A stretch of DNA of 29,504 nucleotides from an uncultured bacterium (GCA_959020415.1 CAUERX010000019.1:1-29504), one strand, 5' to 3'. Counted from the stretch's first letter, positions 1 through 8,723 are shown. Made by a program: numbers and translations. Notes: generated by a model not told the origin, from the sequence alone.

Positions 1-12
1 TTTGATAAATAA

Positions 13-43
13 AATCTAGTATGTTTTATTTACACACTAGATT
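13..43. other. Hairpin upstream of hrcA
   Basis: An 8-bp inverted repeat (AATCTAGT at 13-20 and ACTAGATT at 36-43) encloses a 15-nt loop. No T-run follows it on the + strand. On the - strand the outgoing sequence is T-rich, and the upstream gene is outside the window. It may be part of a terminator for that gene, but its role is undetermined. Confidence 0.3.
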
Positions 44-84
44 ATACACGGTCTAAAAGAACAAATTTTATAAAAATCGTGTTT

Positions 85-111
85 TTAGCATTCTACTATT
101 GACAGTGCTAA
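85..111 (+). promoter_or_regulatory. CIRCE operator 1 (HrcA binding site)
   Basis: TTAGCATTC (85-93), 9-nt spacer, CAGTGCTAA (103-111). The CIRCE consensus is TTAGCACTC-N9-GAGTGCTAA, so each arm has one mismatch and the spacing is exact. It overlaps the -35 box of the operon promoter. Confidence 0.85.
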
Positions 112-127
112 CATATAATGTTATAAT
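99..127 (+). promoter_or_regulatory. Sigma-A promoter of the hrcA-grpE-dnaK-pepF-dnaJ operon
   Basis: A perfect -35 box TTGACA (99-104) and a perfect -10 box TATAAT (122-127) are separated by 17 bp. Transcription should start near 134. The first CIRCE operator covers the -35 box and the second lies around the start point, so HrcA binding would block polymerase directly. Confidence 0.85.
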
Positions 128-130
128 GAA

Positions 131-157
131 GTAGCATTCATAAAGACGGAGTGCCAA
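131..157 (+). promoter_or_regulatory. CIRCE operator 2 (HrcA binding site)
   Basis: GTAGCATTC (131-139), 9-nt spacer, GAGTGCCAA (149-157). This has two mismatches in the left arm and one in the right arm against the consensus, with exact 9-nt spacing. It lies just downstream of the -10 box, 46 bp from operator 1, so it falls at the transcription start and in the 5' leader. Confidence 0.7.
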
Positions 158-193
158 AAAGTGCCATAAAACTCTAAATAAAGAGGTGGAAAG

Positions 194-1186
194 ATGATTA
201 CTCAAAGACAAGAAGAATTACTTAAGCTAATTGTAGAAAGTTATATTAAAACGGCTAAACCTGTTGGTTCCAAAGCCTTGTGTGACATAATGAATTGTTC
301 AAGTGCTACTATCAGAAATGAAATGGCGTTTCTTGAAGATCATGGTTTATTAGAAAAAACCCATACATCGTCAGGCCGAATTCCAAGCGATAAAGGTTAT
401 CGATATTATGTTGATAACATAATGAGCCCAAAAGAATTAACTGGCGAAGACATGCTTAAATTACAGACGATTTTTAAAAACAATTCCTTAGTCTTAAGCG
501 ATGCTATTGTTAAAAGTATGGAAATAGTTTCTGAACTTACAAACTATACCGCCATCGTTTTAGGCGAGTCATCAGCTGATAATAAAGTCGCCAAAGTTGA
601 AGTAGTGCCAACTGCTGAAAACCGTTTAACTGCTTTAGTTATTACTGATAAAGGCCATGTAGAAAATCGGAATGTTGTCTTAGAAGAAAGAGTAAGTATA
701 GATGAAATAAAACAAACTGTTGATATAATTAACAAATTAATCGTTGGTATTCCACTGTCTGAAGTTAGTAAAGTATTAGAGTTTGAAGTAAAACCAGTTA
801 TTGATAAATATGTGAAGCAGCACGAAGCTCTTTATAATGCCTTCTATAACGCCTTTAGTGATTTCGCACCGAAACCGGATATTAAAATGCATGGAACTAC
901 TAAATTACTTAGTGAACCAGAATTTAATGATGTCTCAAAAATGCGTGAATTACTAAATAAATTTGAAGATCAAGACTTAATCAAAAATATTAAATCTGAT
1001 GATGATGGCGTAAGTATTTATATTGGTAGTGAAAATATGATTGACGATGATATTTCCATTATTAAAACGTATTATACAAAAGATGGCGTTGAAGGAACAA
1101 TTGCTTTAGTCGGTCCTAAAAGAATGGAATATGGCCGCGCTGGTGCATTACTAAATTATATTAAAGAAAACATAGGAAAAAATTAA
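194..1186 (+). CDS. hrcA: Heat-inducible transcription repressor HrcA
   Basis: HrcA is a cytoplasmic repressor that binds CIRCE and needs GroEL or other chaperone help to stay active, so misfolded protein derepresses the operon. At 330 aa it is near the usual family length of about 340. The N-terminal winged helix spans about residues 1-75, with SSATIRNEM and the following GRIPSDKGYRYYV signature. The C-terminal half ends in the typical MEYGRAGALLNYI segment. The ATG follows the ribosome site AAGAGGTGG. It is the first gene after the double-CIRCE promoter and is therefore autoregulated. It lies 13 nt before grpE. Confidence 0.96.
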   Translation: MITQRQEELLKLIVESYIKTAKPVGSKALCDIMNCSSATIRNEMAFLEDHGLLEKTHTSSGRIPSDKGYRYYVDNIMSPKELTGEDMLKLQTIFKNNSLVLSDAIVKSMEIVSELTNYTAIVLGESSADNKVAKVEVVPTAENRLTALVITDKGHVENRNVVLEERVSIDEIKQTVDIINKLIVGIPLSEVSKVLEFEVKPVIDKYVKQHEALYNAFYNAFSDFAPKPDIKMHGTTKLLSEPEFNDVSKMRELLNKFEDQDLIKNIKSDDDGVSIYIGSENMIDDDISIIKTYYTKDGVEGTIALVGPKRMEYGRAGALLNYIKENIGKN

Positions 1187-1199
1187 AAGAGGTGAAGAA

Positions 1200-1745
1200 A
1201 TGAAAGGCGAAGAAAAGAAAAAACACCCCAAAGAAGAAAAACATAAAAATAAAAAAGATAAATGTGAATGTCACGGCAAAGAGGAATGCAAATGCCAAGA
1301 ACAACACGAAGAGCAAAAAATTAAAGATCTAGAAGAAGCTTTACTTCGTAAAGATGCTGACATGATAAATTATCGTAAGCGTAAAGATGAAGAAGTTACA
1401 AAAATGCTTATGTATTCAAAGGAAGATATTGCGAAAGATTTACTTCCAATTGTCGACAACTTTGAAAGAGCTATTAACCTAGATGACGATAATTTAGATG
1501 ATGAATTGTCAAAATTCTTAGAAGGATTTAAAATGATCTATTGCCATCTGACTGAAATTTTAAACAAATACGAAATAAAAGCAATCGATGGTGCTAATAA
1601 AGCATTCGATCCGAATTATCACCAAGGCGTACTTACTGAAAAAGTTGAAGGTATGGAGCCAGGTGTAGTAATTGAAGTTTTACAAAAAGGTTACTTATTA
1701 AAAGATAAAGTTATTAGACACGCTATGGTAAAAGTTAGCGAATAA
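1200..1745 (+). CDS. grpE: Nucleotide exchange factor GrpE
   Basis: GrpE releases ADP from DnaK. The C-terminal beta domain is clear (AIDGANKAFDPNYHQGV and then KGYLLKDKVIRHAMVKV), preceded by a charged coiled-coil segment from about residue 40. Total length is 181 aa. The first 40 residues are unusual: very Lys/Glu-rich, with Cys22, Cys24, His25, Cys30 and Cys32 plus flanking histidines, which could bind a metal. The ribosome site is AAGAGGTGAAG, directly after hrcA. It is co-transcribed with hrcA and dnaK in the standard order for Firmicutes. Confidence 0.95.
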   Translation: MKGEEKKKHPKEEKHKNKKDKCECHGKEECKCQEQHEEQKIKDLEEALLRKDADMINYRKRKDEEVTKMLMYSKEDIAKDLLPIVDNFERAINLDDDNLDDELSKFLEGFKMIYCHLTEILNKYEIKAIDGANKAFDPNYHQGVLTEKVEGMEPGVVIEVLQKGYLLKDKVIRHAMVKVSE

Positions 1746-1764
1746 AAGAAAGGAATGATAATAT

Positions 1765-3597
1765 ATGAGTAAAATAATAGGTATTGACTTAGGAACAACA
1801 AATAGTTGTGTGTGTGTGTACGAAGGTGGCGAAGCAAAAGTAATCGCCAATGCTGAAGGTTCAAGAACAACCCCTTCAGTAGTTGCTTTCAAAAATGGAG
1901 AAATCATTGTTGGAACTGCTGCCAAAAACCAAATGGTAACTAACCCGGAAACAATTTCTTCTATAAAAAGACTAATGGGAACAAAAGAAACTGTTAAGGC
2001 TAATGGAAAAGAATATACTCCAGAAGAAATTAGTGCTATGATCTTAGGCGACTTAAAGAAAACTGCTGAAAGTTATTTAGGTGAAACAGTTACAAAAGCT
2101 GTTATAACAGTTCCGGCTTACTTTAACGACGCTGAAAGACAAGCAACTAAAAATGCTGGTAAAATTGCTGGCTTAGAAGTTGAAAGAATTATCAACGAGC
2201 CAACTGCTGCCGCTTTAGCATACGGTCTTGACAAGCAAGATAAAACAGAACAAATTTTAGTTTACGATTTAGGTGGTGGAACCTTCGACGTTTCAATTCT
2301 TGAAATCGGTGATGGTGTATTTGAAGTTAAATCAACTAGTGGTAATAATCGTTTAGGCGGGGATGACTTTGACCAAAGAATCATTGATTATTTAGTTGAA
2401 GAATTTAAAAAACAAAATGCTATTGACTTAACTAAAGATAAAATGGCAATGCAAAGATTAAAAGATGCCGCTGAAAAAGCTAAAAAAGATTTAAGTGGTG
2501 TTACAACTACTAACATCTCATTACCATTCTTATCACAAGGTTCAGATGGACCACTTCATTTAGAATTATCTTTAACTAGAGCTAAGTTTGAAGAATTAAC
2601 AGATGATTTATTAGAATCAACATTAGAGCCAATTAGAAAATCATTAAAAGATGCTAATTTGTCTAAAAATGATATTGATAAAGTTCTATTAGTAGGTGGA
2701 TCAACTCGTATGCCAAAAGTAGCTGAGTTAATCAAAAAAGAATTGGGAAAAGAACCAAGTAAAAACGTTAATCCAGACGAAGTAGTTGCTATGGGAGCTG
2801 CTATCCAAGGAGGCGTTCTAGTTGGTGACGTTAATGATATCGTATTGTTAGACGTAACCCCACTTTCACTTGGCATTGAAACATTAGGTGGCGTATGTAC
2901 CGTTTTAATTCCAAGAAATACTACTATTCCAACAAGTAAATCACAAGTATTCTCAACCGCCGCTGATAATCAACCTGCTGTTGACATTCATGTTCTTCAA
3001 GGTGAAAGACCAATGGCTGCTGACAACAAAACATTGGGTAATTTCCAATTAACTGGTATCCCAAGTGCTCCAAGAGGTGTTCCACAAATCGAAGTTACAT
3101 TTGATATCGACGCCAATGGTATTGTTAATGTAACTGCTAAAGATAAAGGAACCGGTAAAGCTCAATCAATTACTATTACCTCAGGTGGTGCATTATCAGA
3201 TGAAGACATCGACAAAATGGTTAAAGAAGCAGAAGAAAATAAAGCTGCCGATGAAAAACGTAAAGAAGCAGCTGACGCTAAAAATGAAGCTGAACAAACA
3301 ATTTTCTTAGCTGAAAAATCAATTAAAGAATTAGGCGACAAAGCTGATAAAAAAGAAAAATCTAAAGCTGAAGATCAAATCAAAGATTTAAGAAAAGCTT
3401 TAGAAAAAGATGATGTCGAAGATATTAAAAAGAAAACTGAAGCATTAAGTGAAACAGCCATGGCTTTAGGTGCAAAATTATATGAAGAAGCAGCTAAACA
3501 AAATGAGGCTCAAGCTAATGATAAATCTGAACAAACCGAAAAAACAGACGATAAAAAAGATGATAACGTTAAAGACGCCGAATATGAAGAAAAATAA
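1765..3597 (+). CDS. dnaK: Molecular chaperone DnaK (Hsp70)
   Basis: This is an ATP-dependent chaperone working with GrpE and DnaJ. The protein is 610 aa, the family's usual length. The nucleotide-binding domain starts with IGIDLGTTNSCV and carries VYDLGGGTFDVSIL near residues 167-180. The linker and substrate-binding domain start at DVTPLSLGIETLGG. A helical lid follows, and a charged tail ends in DAEYEEK. Its ATG follows AAGAAAGGA. The downstream gap to pepF holds a hairpin without a T-run, which could stabilise or process the mRNA. Confidence 0.98.
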   Translation: MSKIIGIDLGTTNSCVCVYEGGEAKVIANAEGSRTTPSVVAFKNGEIIVGTAAKNQMVTNPETISSIKRLMGTKETVKANGKEYTPEEISAMILGDLKKTAESYLGETVTKAVITVPAYFNDAERQATKNAGKIAGLEVERIINEPTAAALAYGLDKQDKTEQILVYDLGGGTFDVSILEIGDGVFEVKSTSGNNRLGGDDFDQRIIDYLVEEFKKQNAIDLTKDKMAMQRLKDAAEKAKKDLSGVTTTNISLPFLSQGSDGPLHLELSLTRAKFEELTDDLLESTLEPIRKSLKDANLSKNDIDKVLLVGGSTRMPKVAELIKKELGKEPSKNVNPDEVVAMGAAIQGGVLVGDVNDIVLLDVTPLSLGIETLGGVCTVLIPRNTTIPTSKSQVFSTAADNQPAVDIHVLQGERPMAADNKTLGNFQLTGIPSAPRGVPQIEVTFDIDANGIVNVTAKDKGTGKAQSITITSGGALSDEDIDKMVKEAEENKAADEKRKEAADAKNEAEQTIFLAEKSIKELGDKADKKEKSKAEDQIKDLRKALEKDDVEDIKKKTEALSETAMALGAKLYEEAAKQNEAQANDKSEQTEKTDDKKDDNVKDAEYEEK

Positions 3598-3601
3598 TTA
3601 A

Positions 3602-3634
3602 ATGATAGGTTCTAGTATTCTAGAACCTTATCAT
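3602..3634 (+). other. Strong hairpin between dnaK and pepF
   Basis: ATGATAGGTTCTAG (3602-3615) pairs with CTAGAACCTTATCAT (3620-3634) around a TATT loop, with one bulged T. No U-tract follows, so it does not look like a regular intrinsic terminator. An RNA processing or stability element that sets the dnaK to pepF-dnaJ ratio is plausible. Confidence 0.5.
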
Positions 3635-3650
3635 TGTATAAGGAGATGCT

Positions 3651-5438
3651 ATGAATGATAAAGCTAGAAATGAGATCGATGATAAATACAAATGGGATTT
3701 AACTGATTTCTATAAAACTGATGAAGAATTTTATCAAGATTGTGAAGACGTTATCAAAATTATTGATGAGCTTGCTAAATATAAAGGTAAGGTAACCCAA
3801 AATGGTCAAAGCCTTTACGAATTTTTAACTGAGACAGAAGAATTTTATGCAAGATTAAATACCATCGATGTTTATGGACACTGGCTTCGTTATACAATCG
3901 ATATGACCGATAATGATGCTCAAAAAATAAAGTTAAAGGCGGATAGTATGTTTAAATATTATCGTGAAAAATTATCTTTTATTGAAAATGAATTGTATAA
4001 AGCCGATTTAAATAAACTTCAAAAAAGGGAGCCAAGATTGAGACTCTATAAACGTTTTTTAGATAGCTTTATTAAAGGTAAAAAACATCGTTTAAGTGAT
4101 AAAGAAGAAAACATTATTTCCAAAACTCAAAATATTACCAATCAAGCATTTTCTATTTATAATAATATCACCGTTGCTGATGCCAAGTTTGGTACTATTG
4201 ACATAAATGGAGAAGAGATACAATTAAACAGAACTAATTATCAAAAATTCATCAAGCATGAAAATAGAGATATTAGGAGAAAAGCCTATCAAACAAGAAA
4301 TCAATTTTACAAAGATTATAAGAATTCCATTTGTAATACTTTCCAAATGAGTGTTAATAAAGTAGTCTTTGATAGTACCATTCATAAATTTAATTCGCCA
4401 TTGGAACAATTTCTATTTGAACAAGAATTATCCGCAGCCGCATTTGACGCATTAATGAGTTTTATTCCTGATCAAAACGGATTGCTAAAACGATTTGAAG
4501 AAGTTAAAAGAAAACTGTTAAAATTAGATAAACTACATGATTATGATTTAGAAATAGAGCCAAAATTAAATATTCCAAATAGCATAAAATATGATAGAGC
4601 TATTGCAATTATCCAAGAAGCCTTAAAAATATTCGGGGATGATTATGCTCATAATCTAACTAAAATGTTAAATAATCATTTAATTGATGTTTATCCAAAT
4701 AAAGGTAAAAGGACTAATGGTTATGAAATTTCTAGCTATAAACAAATGCCAAGAGTATTATATAATTATCACGAAAGTATAAGTGACGTTTATAATTTAG
4801 CTCACGAGATTGGTCATGCCATGCATGCATACTATACTAATAAGAATCAACCGTATTTATATTATGATAATAAGCATTTACAGGCAGAAACCGCCTCACT
4901 TACTAATGAGGTTGTCTTAACTGATTATTTAATTAAACAAGCAAAAACAAAAGATGAAAAAATATATTATTTAATTAGCCATTTAGATCAAGTTACTCTC
5001 TATTTCTTTATAACTGGTATTTGTGCTAAACAAGAACATCAATTTTATCAAAGAGCCTTAGAAAATAATCCGATGACGGCTGATGAAATGTGCCAAAGTT
5101 ATTATGACTTATTTAAAGCTCAGTATGAAAGTAGTAATAGAGTTATTGAAGAAGAAGTAAAATATACATGGATGTTACGTTACCAATATCATACCCCATA
5201 CTATTTTGCGCAATATGCTTTAGCTATGTCTGCTGCTTTAGCCGCAGGCTATAACATCATTAACCAAAAACCGGGATTTAAGGAAAAGTATCTTGATTTC
5301 CTAGCTAGCGGTGATAGTATCCCAACAAGAGAATTATATAAAAATTTGGACATCGATTTAGAAAATTTTAAAACTTATGAAGACGTCTTAAAATATATTG
5401 AAGAAAAAGTAAGTTTACTAGAAGAACTTATAAAGTAA
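3651..5438 (+). CDS. pepF: Oligoendopeptidase F-type zinc metallopeptidase (M3 family)
   Basis: This is a cytoplasmic M3-family peptidase that cleaves short peptides. At 595 aa it matches PepF length. The zinc site is HEIGH at residues 385-389 (NLAHEIGHAMHAYYTN), with the third ligand expected in the following AETASLTNEVV helix. The C-terminal region shows the YHTPYYFAQYALAMSAA segment typical of the family. The ATG follows AAGGAGATGCT. It sits between dnaK and dnaJ, which normally adjoin, so a peptidase is probably expressed with the heat-shock chaperones. The substrate range is not readable from sequence. Confidence 0.93.
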   Translation: MNDKARNEIDDKYKWDLTDFYKTDEEFYQDCEDVIKIIDELAKYKGKVTQNGQSLYEFLTETEEFYARLNTIDVYGHWLRYTIDMTDNDAQKIKLKADSMFKYYREKLSFIENELYKADLNKLQKREPRLRLYKRFLDSFIKGKKHRLSDKEENIISKTQNITNQAFSIYNNITVADAKFGTIDINGEEIQLNRTNYQKFIKHENRDIRRKAYQTRNQFYKDYKNSICNTFQMSVNKVVFDSTIHKFNSPLEQFLFEQELSAAAFDALMSFIPDQNGLLKRFEEVKRKLLKLDKLHDYDLEIEPKLNIPNSIKYDRAIAIIQEALKIFGDDYAHNLTKMLNNHLIDVYPNKGKRTNGYEISSYKQMPRVLYNYHESISDVYNLAHEIGHAMHAYYTNKNQPYLYYDNKHLQAETASLTNEVVLTDYLIKQAKTKDEKIYYLISHLDQVTLYFFITGICAKQEHQFYQRALENNPMTADEMCQSYYDLFKAQYESSNRVIEEEVKYTWMLRYQYHTPYYFAQYALAMSAALAAGYNIINQKPGFKEKYLDFLASGDSIPTRELYKNLDIDLENFKTYEDVLKYIEEKVSLLEELIK

Positions 5439-5460
5439 CATCAAAAAGAGAGGTGATAAA

Positions 5461-6588
5461 ATGAAAAAAGATTATTATGAGATCCTAGGAGTTGATAAAA
5501 GTGCTAGTCAGGCTGAAATAAAAAGTGCCTTTCGTAAACTAGCTAAAAAATATCACCCTGACGTTTCTAAAGAACCAGATGCTGAAGAAAAATTTAAAGA
5601 AGCTCAAGAAGCTTATGCCGTTTTATCCGATGAAGGTAAACGTAAACAATATGACCAATTTGGTCATGCCGCTTTCGAAAACAATGGAGCTGGCGGTTAT
5701 GATTTCTCTGACTTTGATTTTTCCGATATTTTCAGTGAATTATTCGGTCAAAATTTCAGTGGCGGATTTAGTAATTTTGGCTTTGGTGACTTTGGAGGCT
5801 TTGGTGGCCGTAGTTCTTCTAGAGCTACGAAGGGCGCTGATAAAATTGTCCGCGTTGACTTAGAATTTGATGAAGCCGTTTTTGGTACCGACAAAAGCAT
5901 AACTTTAAATTTAAATGAAACTTGTGATGAATGTCATGGAGCCGGCGGTTTTGATATCAAAACTTGTGATCGATGCCACGGTTCAGGAACAATTACTATG
6001 AAACAACAAACTATTATTGGAAGCTTTATGACTCAAACTACTTGTGATAAATGTAATGGTAAAGGTGAGACCTATGCTAAAGAATGCACTCACTGCCATG
6101 GAAATGGTACTGTTAGAAAAGAAAAAGAAATAGAAGTTAAAATACCTGCTGGCGTTGACACCGGTAACCAGCTTCGTATTAAAGGCAAAGGTGAAGCCGG
6201 TAGTAATGGTGGGCCTAATGGAGATATATATATAGAATTTTATGTTAAAAAACATCCGATTTTTGAAAGAGAAGGTAATGACATATATCTAGAACTCCCA
6301 ATTACCGTAGCTGAGGCCGCCTTAGGCTGTAAGAAAAAAGTCCCAACCTTATACGGAAATATAACTTTAACCATACCATCTGGTAGTGAATCAAATGATA
6401 AACACCGTGTTCGTGGTAAAGGTGTAGAAAATGTTAATTCATTCGGTAAAGGTGATATGTATATTATCTTAAAAGTAAAAACACCGCAGAAACTGTCTAG
6501 GGATCAAAAGAAATTATTTGAACAGCTTGCTAAAACCCATCTAGATGATGATAAAGAGTTTAATCGTATTAACGAATATTTAAAATAA
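5461..6588 (+). CDS. dnaJ: Chaperone protein DnaJ (Hsp40)
   Basis: DnaJ is the co-chaperone that stimulates the DnaK ATPase. It is 375 aa with all class-I domains in order: a J domain with HPD at residues 32-34, a Gly/Phe-rich linker (about 75-120), four CxxCxGxG zinc repeats (CDECHGAG, CDRCHGSG, CDKCNGKG, CTHCHGNG; about 152-218), then the C-terminal substrate-binding barrels. The start ATG follows AGAGGTGATAAA. It is the last gene of the operon, followed at once by a terminator. Confidence 0.97.
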   Translation: MKKDYYEILGVDKSASQAEIKSAFRKLAKKYHPDVSKEPDAEEKFKEAQEAYAVLSDEGKRKQYDQFGHAAFENNGAGGYDFSDFDFSDIFSELFGQNFSGGFSNFGFGDFGGFGGRSSSRATKGADKIVRVDLEFDEAVFGTDKSITLNLNETCDECHGAGGFDIKTCDRCHGSGTITMKQQTIIGSFMTQTTCDKCNGKGETYAKECTHCHGNGTVRKEKEIEVKIPAGVDTGNQLRIKGKGEAGSNGGPNGDIYIEFYVKKHPIFEREGNDIYLELPITVAEAALGCKKKVPTLYGNITLTIPSGSESNDKHRVRGKGVENVNSFGKGDMYIILKVKTPQKLSRDQKKLFEQLAKTHLDDDKEFNRINEYLK

Positions 6589-6608
6589 GCCTACCTTAGG
6601 CTTTTTTT
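6587..6608 (+). terminator. Intrinsic terminator of the hrcA-dnaJ operon
   Basis: AAGCCTA (6587-6593), loop CCT, TAGGCTT (6597-6603), then a run of seven T. The stem begins inside the dnaJ stop codon. Confidence 0.85.
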
Positions 6609-6780
6609 ATTGTCAAATTTGAATTTGAACTTTATAACATGACAAATATTTATATTACAGCAGGAATTAGTACATTATTATTAATAATGTCTAAAAGAAA
6701 AAACAGTAGAAAGTCTTGATATTTTTAGTACATTACCAGATGATTTGAAACAAGACAAATAGCTTTATATAAATTGTAAT
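6609..6780. other. Non-coding stretch with possible gene remnants
   Basis: I see no intact gene here. A 26-codon frame at 6639-6719 (starting MTNIYITAG, one hydrophobic stretch, basic tail) lacks a convincing ribosome site. An overlapping frame ending at the TAG at 6760-6762 reads KEKTVESLDIFSTLPDDLK, which looks protein-like. The two may be pieces of one decayed small gene. The 11-mer TTAGTACATTA occurs twice (6667-6677 and 6725-6735). No function is assigned. Confidence 0.3.
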
Positions 6781-6810
6781 AAAAGTAGAAGTGTAAAACT
6801 TCTTCTTTTT
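6781..6810 (+). terminator. Probable intrinsic terminator in the dnaJ-frr gap
   Basis: AAAAGTAGAAGT (6781-6792) pairs with ACTTCTTCTTTT (6798-6809) with one mismatch around a GTAAA loop. The 3' arm runs into T5. It probably ends transcription of whatever occupied 6609-6780. Confidence 0.5.
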
Positions 6811-6821
6811 AGTTCTTAAAT

Positions 6822-6850
6822 TTGACAAACACTTAAAAAAAACGTAAAAT
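6822..6850 (+). promoter_or_regulatory. Candidate promoter for frr (distal)
   Basis: A perfect -35 box TTGACA (6822-6827), 17-bp spacer and TAAAAT (6845-6850). It lies about 95 bp upstream of frr, directly after a terminator. A second candidate lies closer: TTGCAG (6897-6902), 17 bp, TATAAT (6920-6925), embedded in a perfect AT palindrome. That one would leave a leader of only about 12 nt. Confidence 0.5.
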
Positions 6851-6943
6851 AATTTCTTGTAAATCAAAGAAACTTCTAATAAATATCACATTTACCTTGC
6901 AGCTAAAACGTATATATATTATAATATATATTGAAAGGGTGAA

Positions 6944-7492
6944 ATGATGGAAGATATATTATTTATAGCAGAAACAAAAATGGAAGAAGCTATTGAAAAC
7001 ATGAAAAAGAGGTTTACAAATGTCAGAGCTGGACGCGCTAATCCTGCGATTTTAGATGGCGTTATGGTAACCTATTATGGAACCAGTACCCCACTAAAAC
7101 AACTTGCAACTATTTCAGTTCCAGAAGCTAGACAGTTGATGATCAAACCATTTGATAAATCATGTCTAGGTGACATCGAAAAGGGTATATATGAAGCGAA
7201 TGTTGGTTTAACACCTAATAACAATGGTGAAACTATTACTTTAAATATTCCTGTTTTAACTGAAGAAACAAGAAAAGATTATGTTAAACAAGTTAAACAA
7301 ATTTCTGAAGATTGCCGCATCCATTTGAGAAACGTTAGACAAGATGCTAACAAAGATATTCAAAAATTAGAAGACGCAACTGAAGATGAAAAAAAAGGAA
7401 TGTCTGAAGATGTTCAAGATTTAATTAACAAATATAATAAAACAGTGGATGAACTTCTAAAAGAAAAGGAAAACGAATTACTTACAGTTTAA
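6944..7492 (+). CDS. frr: Ribosome recycling factor
   Basis: RRF splits post-termination ribosomes together with EF-G. At 182 aa it has the usual family length (about 185). Signatures include KRFTNVRAGRANPAILDGV near the N-terminus, IRKP-like LMIKPFDKS, and LTEETRKDYVKQVK in the long helical bundle. Two in-frame ATGs (6944 and 6947) follow GAAAGGGTGAA and either could be used. pyrH, its frequent neighbour, is absent. It is followed after 16 nt by an AI-2E family gene. Confidence 0.95.
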   Translation: MMEDILFIAETKMEEAIENMKKRFTNVRAGRANPAILDGVMVTYYGTSTPLKQLATISVPEARQLMIKPFDKSCLGDIEKGIYEANVGLTPNNNGETITLNIPVLTEETRKDYVKQVKQISEDCRIHLRNVRQDANKDIQKLEDATEDEKKGMSEDVQDLINKYNKTVDELLKEKENELLTV

Positions 7493-7508
7493 AAAGGACG
7501 TGCATAAT

Positions 7509-8723
7509 ATGCTGAAAAGAAGAAATAATAAAGAAATCGACACCGAAAAAATAAACAATGTCGCTGACCTTGCTTCCAAAGTTTTAAGAGTAACATATTT
7601 TTTACTATTAGCTTTAGGAATCTATTTAATTTTACTTTTATTTAAAGAAACAAATATCCTTAGTTTTATATGGACCGTTGTCAAAATCGTCGCTCCATTA
7701 TTTATTGGAATTTTAATAGCTTGGCTTTTTGATCCATTTGTCAAATGGCTACAATCTAAAAAAATCAAACGGAGCTTTGGCGCTATTATAACTTACTTAA
7801 TTTTATTTTTAATAGTATTTATTGTCTTAGCGGCGTTAATTCCTTTATTTGCTGATCAAATAGGTGAATTTGCTAAAATAGCTCCAGGAGTTTTTGAAGC
7901 AATTAAAGGTTGGTGTTTAGGTCTTTTTGATTATATTGGTCAAATCCAGAACATTGATGCTGATTCACTTAAAACAGAATTTTTTGATAAATTCAATGAA
8001 ATTGCCGCTGGTATCACCAAAGAATTACCAAGTCAATTATTTAGTATAATTTCAGGGTTCTTCTCTGGTATGGGAACTTTAGTGCTAGGTCTTATTATTG
8101 GTTTCTTCTTATTAGTAAGCTTTGATTCAAGTTCATCTTTAATTAATTTCATCCCGAAAAAAATTAGAGATACTAGTATGAATTTAATCAACGACGTGAA
8201 TAATTCACTTCGTAAATATGTTCAAGGCGCTTTAATTGACTGTTCAGTTATCTTTATTTTAACCTCAATTGGTTTATGGATGATTGGACTTAAAGCTCCC
8301 GCACTTTTCGGCTTCTTCTGTGGTTTAACTAATATAATTCCTTATTTAGGACCATATATCGGTGGAGCCCCTGCTGTAATAGTTGGTTTTACTCAAAGTC
8401 CAACTATCGGTATTTTGACAATTGTTGTCATTGCCGTTATTCAATTCTTAGAAGGTAACTTCTTGCAACCATATATTATGTCAAAGACAACTAAACTGCA
8501 TCCAGTAACAATTATGTTAGGATTATTAGTATTTGGATATTTCTTCGGTATGTTAGGAATGTTAATTTCAACTCCTGTTTTAGCCGTTGGAAAAACAATA
8601 TTCCAATTCTTTGATCGCAAATATGGAATAATTGACCGGGCCGACGAGGAAATATTAGATTCTGAAGTCACGATAAGTGTCAATAAAATTAAAAATCATA
8701 AAAACGTAAAAAAAGAAAAGTAA
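7509..8723 (+). CDS. AI-2E/PerM family multi-pass membrane protein
   Basis: This is a cytoplasmic-membrane protein of the AI-2E transporter (formerly UPF0118) family. Proposed roles in the family include signal export and Na+/H+ exchange, and the substrate cannot be read from sequence. It shows about seven hydrophobic segments, a central soluble part, and the family signature near NIIPYLGPYIGGAPAVIVG. I chose ATG 7509 (404 aa) because AAAGGA lies 10 nt upstream. A GTG at 7500 is in frame but abuts that site. The last codons (AAAGAAAAG) and stop double as the 5' strand of the downstream T-box stem I. Confidence 0.85.
   Translation: MLKRRNNKEIDTEKINNVADLASKVLRVTYFLLLALGIYLILLLFKETNILSFIWTVVKIVAPLFIGILIAWLFDPFVKWLQSKKIKRSFGAIITYLILFLIVFIVLAALIPLFADQIGEFAKIAPGVFEAIKGWCLGLFDYIGQIQNIDADSLKTEFFDKFNEIAAGITKELPSQLFSIISGFFSGMGTLVLGLIIGFFLLVSFDSSSSLINFIPKKIRDTSMNLINDVNNSLRKYVQGALIDCSVIFILTSIGLWMIGLKAPALFGFFCGLTNIIPYLGPYIGGAPAVIVGFTQSPTIGILTIVVIAVIQFLEGNFLQPYIMSKTTKLHPVTIMLGLLVFGYFFGMLGMLISTPVLAVGKTIFQFFDRKYGIIDRADEEILDSEVTISVNKIKNHKNVKKEK

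Noticed and set aside
5579..5863. 94-codon + strand frame inside dnaJ
   Set aside because: It is a second frame within a fully conserved DnaJ sequence and has no homologous motifs or ribosome site.
6909..6931. Perfect AT palindrome before frr as an operator
   Set aside because: It consists only of alternating A/T around a TATAAT box. In this base composition it can arise easily and is not evidence for a regulator site.
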